Below are positions 44,875-56,792 of a stretch of 64,000 nt of DNA, piece after piece. Source of the DNA: Rotaria socialis (Eukaryota; Rotifera; Eurotatoria; Philodinida; Philodinidae); contig CAJNYU010000824.1 in assembly GCA_905331475.1 (NCBI GenBank), positions 62,001 to 126,000 on the forward strand, written 5' to 3'. How positions within the stretch are numbered: position 1 is the first letter of the stretch; the number at the start of each line of letters is the position of its first letter. The notes under the pieces were generated by a model. The model saw only the letters and a program-made list of their open reading frames with translations, was not told the DNA's origin and did no database searches. A program made the position numbers and the translations under genes.

Positions 44875-46019
44875 GGTCGACATCTGTCGTTTGGATCTTT
44901 TGGATTGCCATAATAATGACCAGTGCGTTGTAAATATTACGTTAAATACAACTTACTGTACATGTGATCCGTATCATGAAGGTTCTCTGTGTGAAAATGA
45001 TATTTGAAAACAGATACAGTTTGATACAACATATATCTATTTAATCATATTCGAAATTGGATTGGATTTTTCACTTTTAAATGATATTTTCGGTCTCGGA
45101 GTATTTCTCGACTGTAGACGTATTCATCGTAGCAACTGTGGTGTCGATTTAATCGTCTATTCAATTATGTCAATAGTATCAAATAGTCTACTGGTAGCTG
45201 ATTATATTGTGCAGAACTATCCTAATCAGTTGATACAAAATGGTAACCAGTATCAAGTGTTTCATTGTGGCGTGTCTAAAAATCGATTACAATACATTTG
45301 TCGGCAGCTGTATATGGCTCAGTGCATGTGTAGCATTTCAACGTGGTCTAATTGTATGTTTCGATAGTAGAGCACACGTTACTCGATGGCGACTCTTTGT
45401 TACTCTGATAGTTTTCTTTTCAATTGCTATTGCCTCGGCCACACCAGTGGTAATGCACAAGTGTGGCTGGGATAATATACCCGGGTTACAGACTGTAGGT
45501 GCTGTTTTCATCTGTTTTTACATTGCTACAGGACCTACAATTTATGCACTAGCAACTGTATTGGTCTTAATTAGTTTCCCACGTCGTATACGTCGATACG
45601 GGACAGAGAATGGCTCATTCATACAAACATTTCTTAAACTATTATATTCACATATGTTCATTTTTATACCACCACTTGCCTATGGTTTTAGTTATGTTCC
45701 GTATGCTATTGCCGAAGGGGCGAGAGATAGTTCTAAACATTCGTATTTTCAATGTGGTATTTCAACAGGAGAATATATTATCAAAGTTTTGGCAGAAATC
45801 CTACAGAGTATACCGACTGCTATCACATGGTTAATCTTTATATATCCATCAACAGTTTATATGGCCGAAGTTTACATGAACACATGGTCAGGACAGCATT
45901 TAGCTAAAATTTTACTGCTCCTTAAGCGAAATAAGGACAAAAATAATATTTCTCATACTTCTAGTACAAGCGTCGTGGCTGACGAATTTGATAATAGAGA
46001 GTTACGCTTGGTAAATTAA
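44875..46019 (+). pseudogene. EGF-containing seven-helix receptor, broken by a stop and a frameshift
   Basis: The first block, after a 3' splice-like TATTTGTAG, encodes an EGF-like module: CRLDLLDCHNNDQC, then TYCTCDPYHEGSLC. It runs into a TGA at 45005-45007, where a Trp codon would suit the context. Helices continue in the same frame (YIYLIIFEIGLDF, VDLIVYSIMSIVSNSLLVAD) to about 45320, where the frame changes, most simply by a small deletion at LYM/WLSACVAF. The rest (45315-46019) is open and holds further helices (FVTLIVFFSIAIASATPVV, YIATGPTIYALATVLVLISF, FIFIPPLAYGFSYVP, ITWLIFIYPSTVYMAE). It resembles the bdelloid receptors that pair an EGF module with a rhodopsin-like bundle. The upstream exon was not found. 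Two lesions make a working product unlikely. Confidence 0.65.
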
Positions 46020-46807
46020 TGTTTGCAAGGCCATTACAAGATTTGAATCATTTCAGTTTTTATCTTACATATTAATTATATAATAACGAGTCATGTTAAC
46101 TGTATACAATATTTTAATAAACAAAAGACACGCTGCACACTCTGAATATCGCGATATTAATATACATGGTGAGAACATGAATGAATGGTCTGTCTTATCA
46201 CTAATACGTTCAAACAGTCATTTGAATGCAGATCTAGATCCATATTCACCTTCATTCACAACGAGCACCAGCTTTATCATTGATACTCTAGTGATCAAAT
46301 CATCTACGTTTTGTACTAAGAGAATTTTTCTTTAGGTTAAAAAGATTTTGTTCTATCAATGGTTGTAAAGATTCACTAATTGATGACAAGGTCATATCTT
46401 ATTTACTAATGTCTCCAATGTAATAAGCTTTCTCGTTCGCTATGATCTTTACCGACGAACAGCAGTGAGAAAAATGTCGAACATTAATTGAAAAATATGG
46501 ATAGTTTCAGAGAAAATTACGCATTAGAATATCTAAATTTTGCTATATAAGTACAGAAATCATCAGCGATCTTCAAAACCAAAAGCAAATGTATCTAGTA
46601 GTATTTGAAATAGCCATAATATTTTCATCCTACAGTAGGATAAGAATTCTATAAATCAGATAATAATGAACAAAATTTACTCATAAATATCCTTTGAATT
46701 AAAAGGCAATAAAACAACGTGGCTCTAGATTTCATAGAAAAATAAGTTCACAATCGATTAGAAGAAATTTTAAAAAATTATTTATTAATAAAAAGTTTCG
46801 AAAAAAC
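46020..46807. other. non-coding, no gene seen
   Basis: Between the receptor pseudogene and ATG10. The frame 46093-46335 has no recognisable feature. Confidence 0.45.
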
Positions 46808-47275
46808 TTAATCAATTGCATAATTAACTGACAGTGGTAAACCAACCGATTGTCCATATATTGAAAGCCAGAAAATGAATCGTTTTTTAGTTGGCTGATC
46901 TACTACTTTTCTTAGAAGACTTTCTGTATGACAAGGATGAAGAATAAAAAATGGTCGATGAAGTATCGGATGTTCTTGTTGAGTAATTGTTTCATACATA
47001 TTCGAAGTTTTTTTATGCATAAATAATTTCCATACATCATCTAATGATAATAAGGAACCATCTAAATTACTTATATTAAAATATAGTACAGGCACAGAAT
47101 AACTTTCACTATATACAATATGAAACTCATATTTTAAACAATTATTATCAATAAATGAATAAATTAAATACGATCCTTTGCTTGTTTCAATTAATTGCCA
47201 TCGATCATGAATTTTCTTTGATTGATCATATAGATCGGAAATACATTTATAAAATTCGTCTAGTGTAAAAGCCAT
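46808..47275 (-). CDS. atg10: ATG10, E2-like enzyme of the ATG12 conjugation pathway
   Basis: A single-exon, complete 155-residue protein. The C-terminal half carries the autophagy E2-like signature: SVPVLYFNISNLDG, LSLDDVWKLF, YETITQQEHPILHRPFF and FILHPCHTESLL. The Cys of HPCHT (residue 115) is the expected catalytic Cys that takes ATG12 from ATG7 and passes it to ATG5 in the cytoplasm. The protein is shorter than human ATG10 (220), as in many invertebrates, but the E2 fold is complete. A tract TTTTTTTAATCTCTAG lies 10 nt before the ATG and looks like a 3' splice site, so the mRNA is either trans-spliced or has a 5' UTR intron. The gene follows FBXW7 by about 400 bp on the same strand. Confidence 0.93.
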   Translation of the reverse strand: MAFTLDEFYKCISDLYDQSKKIHDRWQLIETSKGSYLIYSFIDNNCLKYEFHIVYSESYSVPVLYFNISNLDGSLLSLDDVWKLFMHKKTSNMYETITQQEHPILHRPFFILHPCHTESLLRKVVDQPTKKRFIFWLSIYGQSVGLPLSVNYAID

Positions 47276-47464
47276 TTTGTTTTTCTAGAGATTAAAAAAA
47301 ACTAGTTGAAGTTTATTTTCGTTTCTTTAGCATACAAATATGTATATTTATGTTTTTGGTCGCGTACTTCTTCTCTTGCTAATAGGATGAAGTCGTGATA
47401 CAACAGGCATAGTGTGCATTGATTTAATAATAATATATGTATGTATATAACTTATATATATATG

Positions 47465-47498
<34 letters not shown>

Positions 47499-47676
47499 TA
47501 AAAGAAGTAGAACAATGAAAAAAGAGAAGGAAAAACCGACAACAGAGTTGGCACACTGAGAACAGTAAAGAAACGAAAAAAAGAATAATCAACAACAACA
47601 GAGACAACAGACATGAAATTTTGAGACAAACGTTTTAAAAGACACAGAATTGAAGACAATAGGAACGCAAATAACA
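47276..47676. repeat. intergenic TA/TATG microsatellite between FBXW7 and ATG10
   Basis: A (TA)n/(TATG)n run at about 47451-47500 dominates this short gap. The long minus-strand frame across it is low complexity and not a gene. Confidence 0.7.
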
Positions 47677-50600
47677 CTATGAACAGATCGTTGTGCGATC
47701 GAAATCAAGCATGATCACTTTAGTATCTTCTGTGCTGTTACGACTGCCAGCTGCGCATACTAACGCTGAATCTGTACATTTAATACGCCATACAACACCT
47801 AAACAAAATTTTATGTTCATTTGAAAGTTTTTCAATGATGAATAAAAATATATATATATATATATATATACACAATCTCAACTTGTACTCATTCGTTTGT
47901 CAAAAGAAGTAAATTCAAATACGTTTTCAATCAACGAATAATTACTTTAGCATAAGATCTCTCTAGAGATTTGCATTGTTTTATTTAAAAACGCATCTCA
48001 TACATATGACAAATATATTATCAATAATTCTTGCTATTAAAGGTTGCGACAGATGTTATTGATATGTGATCACAGACTGTATGTCAATAATATCTCATTA
48101 GTATATACGAACTAATTCTTCGTTGCATCTATAGACCTTGAAGTAAAGCGTGATGGTAGAGAAATGTATACTGAAATAAATCGAGTAAAACAATCTCTCT
48201 ATAATTAGCAGTTTAATTTAACAGATAAAACTCATCGGATATAAAATTTTCAAATATTCTAGCGGCATACGTTGGCAATCTCAATCGATCACAACTTCTC
48301 CTGACCCAAATCCACAGCGCTTTAGTTTTTTGTTCTACAAAATACTGTCTTACCTCCGCTGCTAGCTGATTCGAGATACACAAGATTTCGAATAAAATCT
48401 CCTGTATTTAAATCCCATAGTTTGACAGTTCCATCATCACCCGAACTAACAACATAATTCATTACTACTTGAACCCACGTCACAGCTGATGCATGCTTAT
48501 TTCGTCCTATGAAAAAAAAACAGAAAATCCATATTTAAAAAGCTATTCAATAAAATTCTTCTTACCAGCAAGTGTATGTAGACATTTTCCGGATTCAATA
48601 TCCCAAATTTTCACTGTTGAATCAGCATTTCCAGACACAAGAATATTACCACGTAATTGCATTCCACTTGTTAATGATAAATGTCCGGTTAACTGATGTA
48701 CACATGTACCTTGTTCAACATCCCATACGCGAATCATACAATCCAATGAACCAGATACAATATGTTTACCATCAAACTAAATATTATAAATATAAATTTT
48801 TTTCCAACAAAAATAAAACACAAAATTCAATACATACGACAAGAGAATAAACTCGATTTGTATGTCCTTCAAGTGTATGTACACATCGTTCTTGATCAGG
48901 TAGCCATACACGTATGGTATGATCATAGGCACCAGATACAACATATTTTCCATTATAACATACACAACGAACAGCTGCTGTATGACCACTTAACATATGG
49001 AGACGTCCACCTGTACGAATATTCCATACACTAAAAATCGAAAGGAAAAGAAAACATATTTTCTTTGGCAAACGTTAATTTTCTCTTTTTTTACCGAACA
49101 GTAGCATCACGTGAGCCAGACACAACAATATCACCATGTAATGCCAGACAACGTACTGTTGATGTATGCCCATATAGAACATGTTGACAAACACCTGTAT
49201 TTATATTCCATACACGTATAGTTCGATCTGTACTTCCACTAACTATTAAATCATCTGTCATTTCACTACACCACACACCACCATTATGTCCAATCAATGT
49301 TTGTTCACACTAGATGAACAAATAAAATATATAGATTCGTTTTGTAGATATAAAAAAATTAAGTTTTAATTACTTTTCCACTTGCTATCGACCATATTTT
49401 TAATGTATTATCATCTGAACCTGATACAATACGTTTTCCATCGAATTGTAAACAAGTAATAACAAAATCTTCGTGACCACGTAATACCAATGGTTCAGGC
49501 AACGGTTGTCCATGTTGCCACACATATTCTAAATGTTTGTGACATGCATATGAACGTTTCCATTGATTATCGATAGTGTCATCAAAAATAGTTGGTAGAG
49601 GTTTCAATGGAATTTTCCTTCTATGACATATACCTTTCCACAGTAACACATCACTACATGTTGTGTACCAAGATCGACATGTACGTGATGCTCGTGAGAC
49701 ATCATTGGCCGGTAAATATTTAAGTACATGTAATGCTAATTCTCGCGGTAGATCACGAATAAAATCACGTTGAAAATATGGCTCTATTTGATTTTTGATA
49801 TGATTTAACTGGAGAGTATTCGTCGAGCAAGTATGTATTAGTGCTTCGGTAGCGCGACTACGCTCGTCATTAGACATAGCTAAAAATATCGATAGCCAAT
49901 TGAGAACATCGGCCGATAGTGGTGTACAAGGTGAAGACGATAAAGAATCGATTGTGTTGGAAGAACAAGATAGTACTGATGGCGATGGAGTAGCAATGGC
50001 AGGTGATAAGACTAATTCCAGATCAAGCTGTTCTCGAAAATTACTAAAATAGAAAAATAAGATAAAATTTCTTATTCAAATAAGCGACATGGATTAGTAG
50101 AATACGAAACTTATTTACCATTATCTGAGTGACAATACTCGATATAATTCGATTGTTCTTCGAACAGGATGACACATGACAGAAGAACACTTTACTGTGC
50201 TAATAGATAGTTTTTCTTCACAAAGTATTATAAAGAACGTCTTGAGATGAAACAAGTTTTGTCGTATTGAATGACAAACGCTATATGCATTTTTGTAGAG
50301 CACAAACTTCAATTTCGAAGATAAGTGTTTCATTTTCTCTCAAAAGTAATCAAGACTTGACTTTGAAATATTCTACTCCAACTATCCTGGATCTAATTTC
50401 CTGTCACATTGTTTTTTGCAAGAAATCCACTGAACCTTCAATATATGATGAACACTTCCAAACGATCGATCCATACTCCTCAAAACAATTTATTCTGTAT
50501 AAAACAAGATATATATTGGAAAATTTTAATGCTGTATGAATTTCTCAAGGGATGTGTCTTCTGATTAATTTCCAATGATCGCTTTTCTTTTTGGTCTAGG

Positions 50601-51709
50601 GAGGCTTTTTTCGAATATTCAGTATTATAGGGACTTTATTTTAGCATTTGAATGATTTCTTTTAATAACATTCAACTATATCCCTATAATAAGGATCGCA
50701 TGACTGAAATATTCAAAATAAACAATACATCAATGCAGCTGTGTCACGCATTTGTTTTCATGTTGTTGAATTTCACCATGAAAGTGAAATTACTTTCTTA
50801 AAAATCTCCTTCTGTCGTGTCTCTATGGCAGCTTGTTCACAGGTAATGCACTCACCTACTTTTCACCTTCGATTTGGAGTGACTCTTTAATTCGACGTCA
50901 CTTATACATGAGAAAGTTCTAGTTTACCTGAAAATTCCATTTGATTTGATCAAATTGTGATTACTCTACAAGGACAGTAAGCCGTGATAAAGCACACAAT
51001 CAAACGAACCTTTTCCATCAGTGCATCACACAGTGATACGATTCTTTTCTTTGAAAATTGGTTCCACAACGGGTTATTACCAAAGCAATTCAATAATGTA
51101 CTCATCAGTTTGCTTTGCCATTTACTTAGAGAGCATAGTTTTTTCAGCTATGATTACAATAACACAAGATCTATCAATGTCAAACTGTAGCTTAGCCTTT
51201 GGTTATTTCCGTCTTTTTATATCATGGAATAGTTTAAAAAATACGATAACAGACAACAGGCAATTTTCTCACCTTCTAGTACAGAAGCTTCTTGATTTTT
51301 TGATGGACTCTACCATCTACTCTCGTCATTATCGAAACTTATAAAATATTTTGCCCTAAATAAGTTCTGCTACCTTATGATCAAAATATCTTCCGCTCTA
51401 GTTGGATAGAATTTTTCAACCTAATGAATAATCCTCTGATCGGCTTAAGCATAAAATTCACACTAAAATCATTATAATTGTGAGTCTCATGTACCTGTTA
51501 CAAACACGTTTTGGATCGTTCGTCGTTATAAGCGATTCTTCAATTGTCAATGGCCGTTTTACGGGTGAACGTATCTGTTGTGACATTACGCCGGCAAAAT
51601 TAGTAAACATCTGATTTGTCGTACAATAGCCATGAACACTGTCTTCTGTTAAGGAAGGTGAACTTGATCGGTCGGGTGACGATAATATTCCAGAAGATTC
51701 TGATGTCAT
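47677..51709 (-). CDS. fbxw7: FBXW7/Cdc4/SEL-10, F-box and WD40 substrate receptor of SCF ubiquitin ligase
   Basis: Seven minus-strand exons: 51709-51495, 50043-49374, 49309-49095, 49030-48838, 48776-48566, 48506-48354, 47798-47677. All phases agree and give 592 residues. The N-terminus is Ser/Pro-rich with a basic PVKRP. A dimerisation segment ([19 protein letters not shown], near residue 120) precedes the F-box ([19 protein letters not shown], near residue 170). The WD40 propeller fills the rest with typical repeats ([69 protein letters not shown]). SGS/R-x-x-T-x-R-V-W blocks include the Arg residues that bind phosphodegrons. FBXW7 targets cyclin E, Notch, Myc and similar proteins. The first intron is 1.45 kb; the others are about 45-65 nt except the last (555 nt). 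The ATG is preceded by TTCTTGTAG, a 3' splice-like signal. The SCF E2 gene UBE2R lies 168 bp upstream. Confidence 0.96.
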
Positions 51710-51877
51710 ATCTACAAGAATTAATTATAACATACAATATATATGCTTGAGCACCTCTAGATTTTTACAAATAAAGGAGAAAAAATAATAATTATGAAAA
51801 AAAATCTTCTTAATGAAATCTACATTGACAAACAGTGAGAAACGAAAAAAAATTCTTTTATTCTTGACTTTTTTTTC

Positions 51878-53633
51878 TTAATCGCTATCATCATAAGATC
51901 CATCATCATCATCAGCCATATCAGCCATTTGATCATCATCATCCTAAAAGGCAAACAATAGAATTAAGCTTAGAAAAAGAAAATTTTTACATCTATTCCT
52001 AAGTCAACATCGTCTTCGTGTGATAATGCATTGAATACAGATCGTTTACCATTCTTGCCGCCATTCAATCCAAGTGCACCAGCACGTGACGGCGCCACGT
52101 AATCATCAAGGGTTTTTGGTATCGTTATGCCTTCGTGCTCAGCGACTAATCGTGATTCATTGACTTGTTTTTTTATTATTGATTCATATTCGTTGTCTTT
52201 ATTTTCTTTATATTTTCGATACATAACACTAAAGAAACAAAAAAAAAAGTAAGAAAATAAAAACATCAAATAATGCTTTACCTTGCATCAACATTAGCAG
52301 GTGATGAACAATTCGGTTCGTTTAATAGACTAATAATTGACATTAGAATTGTTCGAACATTTTGCGTTGGATTCCATCGTTCACTTGGATGCTCGCCTGA
52401 TTGAGGATCCTCTGTTGGTGGGTGTAGAATCGATATGCATACTTCACCATTTCTGTATTGAAACAAATATATTTATTTAAGAACATGAAAAAGAAAAGAA
52501 AAAACGTTCTACTTACTCATATATATTTGGATGCCACATTTTCGTTAGAAAACGAACCTATTGTGAAATTCATAATTATTTTAAATTTTTTTCTAATTTA
52601 TTAAAATATCTTTCATTCATTTATCACTGCTATGCTAGAAAAATAATGACTATGTACAGTATAAAAAACAGAAATACTACACCAACAGTCATCATCGGCA
52701 GTTATAATTTTTGCTTCACCTCCCGCGTTAATTACGATTAAAACGACCTTGAGATTTTATCGTTCGATTTGAGCTGTAATGGTGCAAATATATGTGTACA
52801 GGTGCAACTAATAGCCCACTGAATCCGAAAATCTTTGACCCTCAACTGCCAATCACCGAAGTACCGACTAATATACTATTATCCAGAAATCAAAAAATAA
52901 ATATATCTGACTATTATTTATTCTTTCATTATTGAATACAAATAGTTCAGATATTTTGAAGTAACTATATCACTCGAATCGATAATAAATTCTCATTTAT
53001 TTGTTTAACTATATTCACTATGGATATATATTGATAGAACGTATGAGAATGATACTAGAACAATGTGACCCCAAGGATTAAGAACGGATAGTACGTTACA
53101 AGAATTTTCTCGGTTCCCATCCAACTTATACAATGTAAAACCTCTATAAATATCTATTCATCCAAATAAACAAAATATCGCAGTTCAATCTTTTTTTTCT
53201 CTTGCTCTTATCATGCAATTAATCAGTTTTCATTTGTTTATCGATAACCTTGCTCTCAATAATGATTACTCATATGAAACGATTAAGTGCATATATATGA
53301 CTTGCTTTAGGTGGAGCAAATGGGTAAGTTGTTGGAAATTCCATATCTGCTTTGAAATAACCCCCTTCATATAAGGTATCAGGTGGCCCAAAAATTCCAA
53401 CTAAAAGAAAAACGTGAAAACAACAAACAAATATCATATGAGCTCTATTTACCATGCCATTTATACAAATTTGAATCATCATCAAGTTTAACGGTAAAGC
53501 CTTCTACTGGTTCTTTTTGTAATCTTGCATATTCAAGTTGAAGAGCTTTTATCGACGGTGAATTTGATGATCTAGATGATGTGTAATGAGATGTAGATGT
53601 TGTTAAACCAGATATTTGTCTTGCTTGGTTCAT
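51878..53633 (-). CDS. ube2r: UBE2R/CDC34-type ubiquitin-conjugating enzyme E2 with acidic tail
   Basis: Six minus-strand exons: 53633-53453, 53400-53306, 52557-52517, 52452-52282, 52228-51991, 51943-51878, giving 263 residues. E2 core: [45 protein letters not shown] and [12 protein letters not shown], with the catalytic Cys near residue 111. The insertion [15 protein letters not shown] is the acidic loop specific to CDC34/UBE2R/UBE2G. The C-terminal tail is acidic ([20 protein letters not shown]), as needed for fast docking to the cullin. It charges SCF ligases and builds K48 chains. The 749-nt intron after APPK uses a GC donor (AAA|GCAAGT) with a normal AG, a rare but functional GC-AG type. 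The start at 53633 was preferred by alignment with the family; an in-frame ATG at 53714 is possible. Confidence 0.95.
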
Positions 53634-54313
53634 AGTTTTTTTAATTTTCAAGTCTTTTTTTTCTTTTTTTATGTTTGCAAATTTAAAAACATCACCTAAA
53701 TTTGAATAAGTCAAATAATGATCCGTAATAATAAAGCAGTAGAAATAAACACAGATCAGACGGGCGAAAAAGAATTAGGTAGAGGACTGTTAACCAATCA
53801 AAACAAAGCATTGCATAGATGTCATATATTCAGGACATTCATTGTTTTTGTCTCATGTGTGTTAATGAACTTGACTTGACTGCGTGTTGCATTGTCTGCA
53901 ATAGAGAACGTCTCTGTCTTGCATGTTTATCAGCAAATAAACTTTTGTTTAGCGACATCTAAAAGAAAGTTTTAAAGAAAGCAACATAACACATTTTATA
54001 TATTTTTTTCATATCATATTGATAAAAACGAGATAATTATCATATAGTCACTTTTTTGAGTATCGTTATTTTTTTCTTATTGGTGTGAAGAATTATTTTC
54101 GCAAAATTTCTAGAGAGCAGCACAAGTATAACAATTTCCTTTTTTTGAACTCTAAACATTTAAGAATTTTCGTCCATAAATAGAAAGTCTAATAGGAAAT
54201 TGTTGAATTTAGAATCGTTGATTAATTTATAGGCAATATCGGTTTAATCTCTTTGCTACGTGAACAATTCAAGAACCAAAGATTAATATTGTCTTCGCAC
54301 ACAATTGATAAAA
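53634..54313. other. bidirectional promoter region between UBE2R and the SDR gene
   Basis: About 0.7 kb between two divergent genes. AT-rich, without a recognisable TATA box at a convincing distance. No other gene seen. Confidence 0.5.
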
Positions 54314-55553
54314 ATGTTGCATTTTGATGATAATTTACGATTAAAACTTATAGCTTGGTTTCTTCAATATCCTTTTTATATAGTTTGGTTTATTATTAAG
54401 TTTTTTCTAAATAAAGAAAAACATCCATGGGACAATATTGAAGCACCACAACATCCACGAATTCTCGTTATAACAGGAGCTTCACAAGGTTTGCTTATGA
54501 TCCATTCTCATTGAAAATACATTTTGCATTTTTCAATCATATGTTCATAACGATATGGTGTCCAAAAGTTACCCGTTAGAATGATTGAAAAATTAATTTT
54601 AAAGAAGAGGAATCAAATTCAACACTTGGATAGAGTGCAGCCATTGTATTCAATCTATTCCTATCGAGCTTTAATCAAAAATTTCAGATGATGGAAAGTT
54701 TCAAGTACTTCGAAAATTTTGAGTGAACTTTCTCCGTCGTATAATGACATTAAATGTAAAATTAAATGTTCAACTAGTTATTTCGAGAAATATATATTTA
54801 TCAAAAAAAATGTAATGGTTTTATTTAGGTATTGGTGAAGGTCTTGTAGAATACTATTGTAAGCATTGTCCATCATGTGAAATAATTGTTATGATTAGTC
54901 GAAGTATTGAAAAACTTGAAAAAGTAAAACAACGATTTAATTCTGTTGATCAAAAGAAATTGTTGTTATATGCTTGTGATGTAACTGATGCCAATGAAAT
55001 GACACGTATTCTTCTTGATGTTCATCAAACCTATGGTCAAGTCGATATTATTTTTGCTAATGCTGGTGTCTCATTTCGTCAACAGTTATTAGTAAATAAT
55101 TATGAGAAAGCAGTTCGTGAAACATTTAATATTAACATCACTGGAGTTCTGAATACAGTTTTGCCTTTAATTGAAATTAAAGGAGTTAAACAAATTGCTA
55201 TTGTATCATCACAAGCCGCTTATGCAATATTTACATCTCCTATTTATGGTACTACAAAACAATGTGTTCTGTCACTTGGTTTTGATCTTCGACGACGTTT
55301 AGCGAAAGATAATATAGCTGTGAATGTTATTTCACCTGGGCCAATTGCGACACCAATGCTTTCTGGTTCTAATATTGAAACAGCCGTAAAAAGTATGTCG
55401 ACCAAGGAAGCAACTAAAATAATATTTAATGGTCTTCGTCGAAATGAAGCTGAAATTGTATTTCCTGCATTTACTGGCATATTCGTATACATTTTAAGTT
55501 TCTTGCCTATATGTATTGCTGAACCTGTTGCATATTATTTTCTTCGCAAATGA
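54314..55553 (+). CDS. membrane-anchored short-chain dehydrogenase/reductase
   Basis: Two exons, 54314-54488 and 54829-55553, join across a 340-nt intron within the nucleotide-binding motif and give 299 residues. An N-terminal hydrophobic segment (residues 11-32) is followed by TGASQGIG (from residue 54), then CDVTD, NAGVS, IVSSQAA with the catalytic Ser, and YGTTK with the catalytic Tyr and Lys; VISPGPIATPM closes the fold. A second hydrophobic stretch lies at the C-terminus (IFVYILSFLPICIAEPVAYY). This is a complete classical SDR, NAD(P)-dependent, probably on the ER membrane. It could be related to 3-ketosphinganine reductase or the 11-beta-HSD/DHRS7 group; the substrate cannot be told from this sequence. 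AATAAA lies 12 nt after the stop. Confidence 0.88.
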
Positions 55554-55826
55554 TATTGTTTTAAATAAAGAAAAAAAAGATTCATTTGACAAAAAAAGTA
55601 ATGTGTATTTATTATGCTGTATATACATAGAAAGAAGAAGCAATAGCAGACAAGACAAAAAAACAACGACACACAAAAATATGACTAGTTTCAACTCTAT
55701 ATGTGTGTAAAACATCAGTAGAAATATCATTCTAGGAGAACCGCATTCGTTAGGTTTTTTAAATTCTAGATCGTATATATATATATATATACACTCAATA
55801 TTAACTACTTAACTAATTAAATAAAA

Positions 55827-56792
55827 CTACTCATTGAGCCATGGAAAAGCTTCAATGATTTCTTTGCGACGTTCACCATAATCATAAAAAAGTTCTTCAT
55901 CGATGTCAATGTCACGTAGAGCAACCATGACAAGACGAGGTTGATCTCGTATTACGAATACTTTTGGTTGGCAGTTGCTATTTTTTCGACTGTGATTTAT
56001 AAGACGACCTAAAGCCAACAAAGATAATGATTAGTTCAGCTTTAAGAAATATCTATGGAAGGAGTCTTGCATAGGATCAAAATGCTGTCGAGTCAAGACT
56101 AGACTCAATAAGTAGGCTTAGCTGAATTCTAGTGTTTCCATATGTGACACTGAAGCACAAATAGTTTAGCCGTAGTCTTTTTTCTGTCTGGAAAGGAAAC
56201 AATTCCTACAAACCTAATCGACCGGTTTCTTCGGTTGCATCAACACAAAAAACTTTTTCTCCCCATTTAAAATAATACATATAACAACCAATTTTATGAT
56301 TTCGCCCATATAAAGATTCTCGATGTCTCGCTTCAACTTGTGTTAATAATTCACCAGCATATTCAACTATATAATCATTACGATAAAATTTCTTAGTTGT
56401 AAATACTCCACGTCCTTTTATTGTCCCAGTATCACGTGTTTCTATACCATCTTCACATTGACTTTCAACAAATGAATCGAATGATGTTGCAGATTTGTAT
56501 TTAGTTATACCTATTCGTTTACTTCGACGTAAATTTGCTAGGATTTCTTCATTTAAAAGTTTTTTTGCTAAAGTCAAAGATTTTTCACTAGTAAACAAAA
56601 AAAAACCTATGAAATTAATTATATTAATTATTGACATTACTTGTCCGTTTCAGGTGTTGGCAGAACATCATTTTCTGGTATAGAGATGTCAGGTGCAAAT
56701 AAAAATTGACCTTTTAAAAGACCTTTTCTCGGCCGATCAGGCTTAATGTGAGCAGCTGACTGAAACCGTTTGGCTGGACGGACTGGAATCAT
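55827..56792 (-). CDS. kmt5a: KMT5A (SET8/PR-Set7), histone H4 Lys20 monomethyltransferase
   Basis: Three minus-strand exons, 56792-56641, 56587-56214 and 56008-55827, give 235 residues from the first usable ATG. The SET domain fills the C-terminal half: GRGVFTTKKFYRNDYIVEYA, GCYMYYFKWGEKVFCVDAT, GRLINHS (SAM and catalytic pocket), ELFYDYGERR and a final EAFPWLNE, all as in KMT5A. KMT5A monomethylates H4K20 in nucleosomes and controls replication and mitotic chromatin. Human KMT5A is longer (393), the difference being the N-terminal tail. TTTCTTATAG touches the ATG, so the true start may lie in an upstream exon, or this is a trans-splice acceptor. The 205-nt second intron contrasts with the 53-nt first intron. 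Confidence 0.93.

Noticed and set aside
45005-45007. TGA as a recoded (selenocysteine or Trp) codon in the receptor
   Set aside because: A separate frameshift about 300 bp downstream points to ordinary decay; no other gene here uses TGA as sense.
47348-47677. 109-codon minus-strand frame downstream of FBXW7
   Set aside because: Low-complexity Ser/Phe/Tyr translation of a TA microsatellite; the real FBXW7 stop is at 47677.
48572-49034. Open frames on the plus strand across FBXW7 exons
   Set aside because: Antisense shadows of WD40 coding exons and AT-rich introns.
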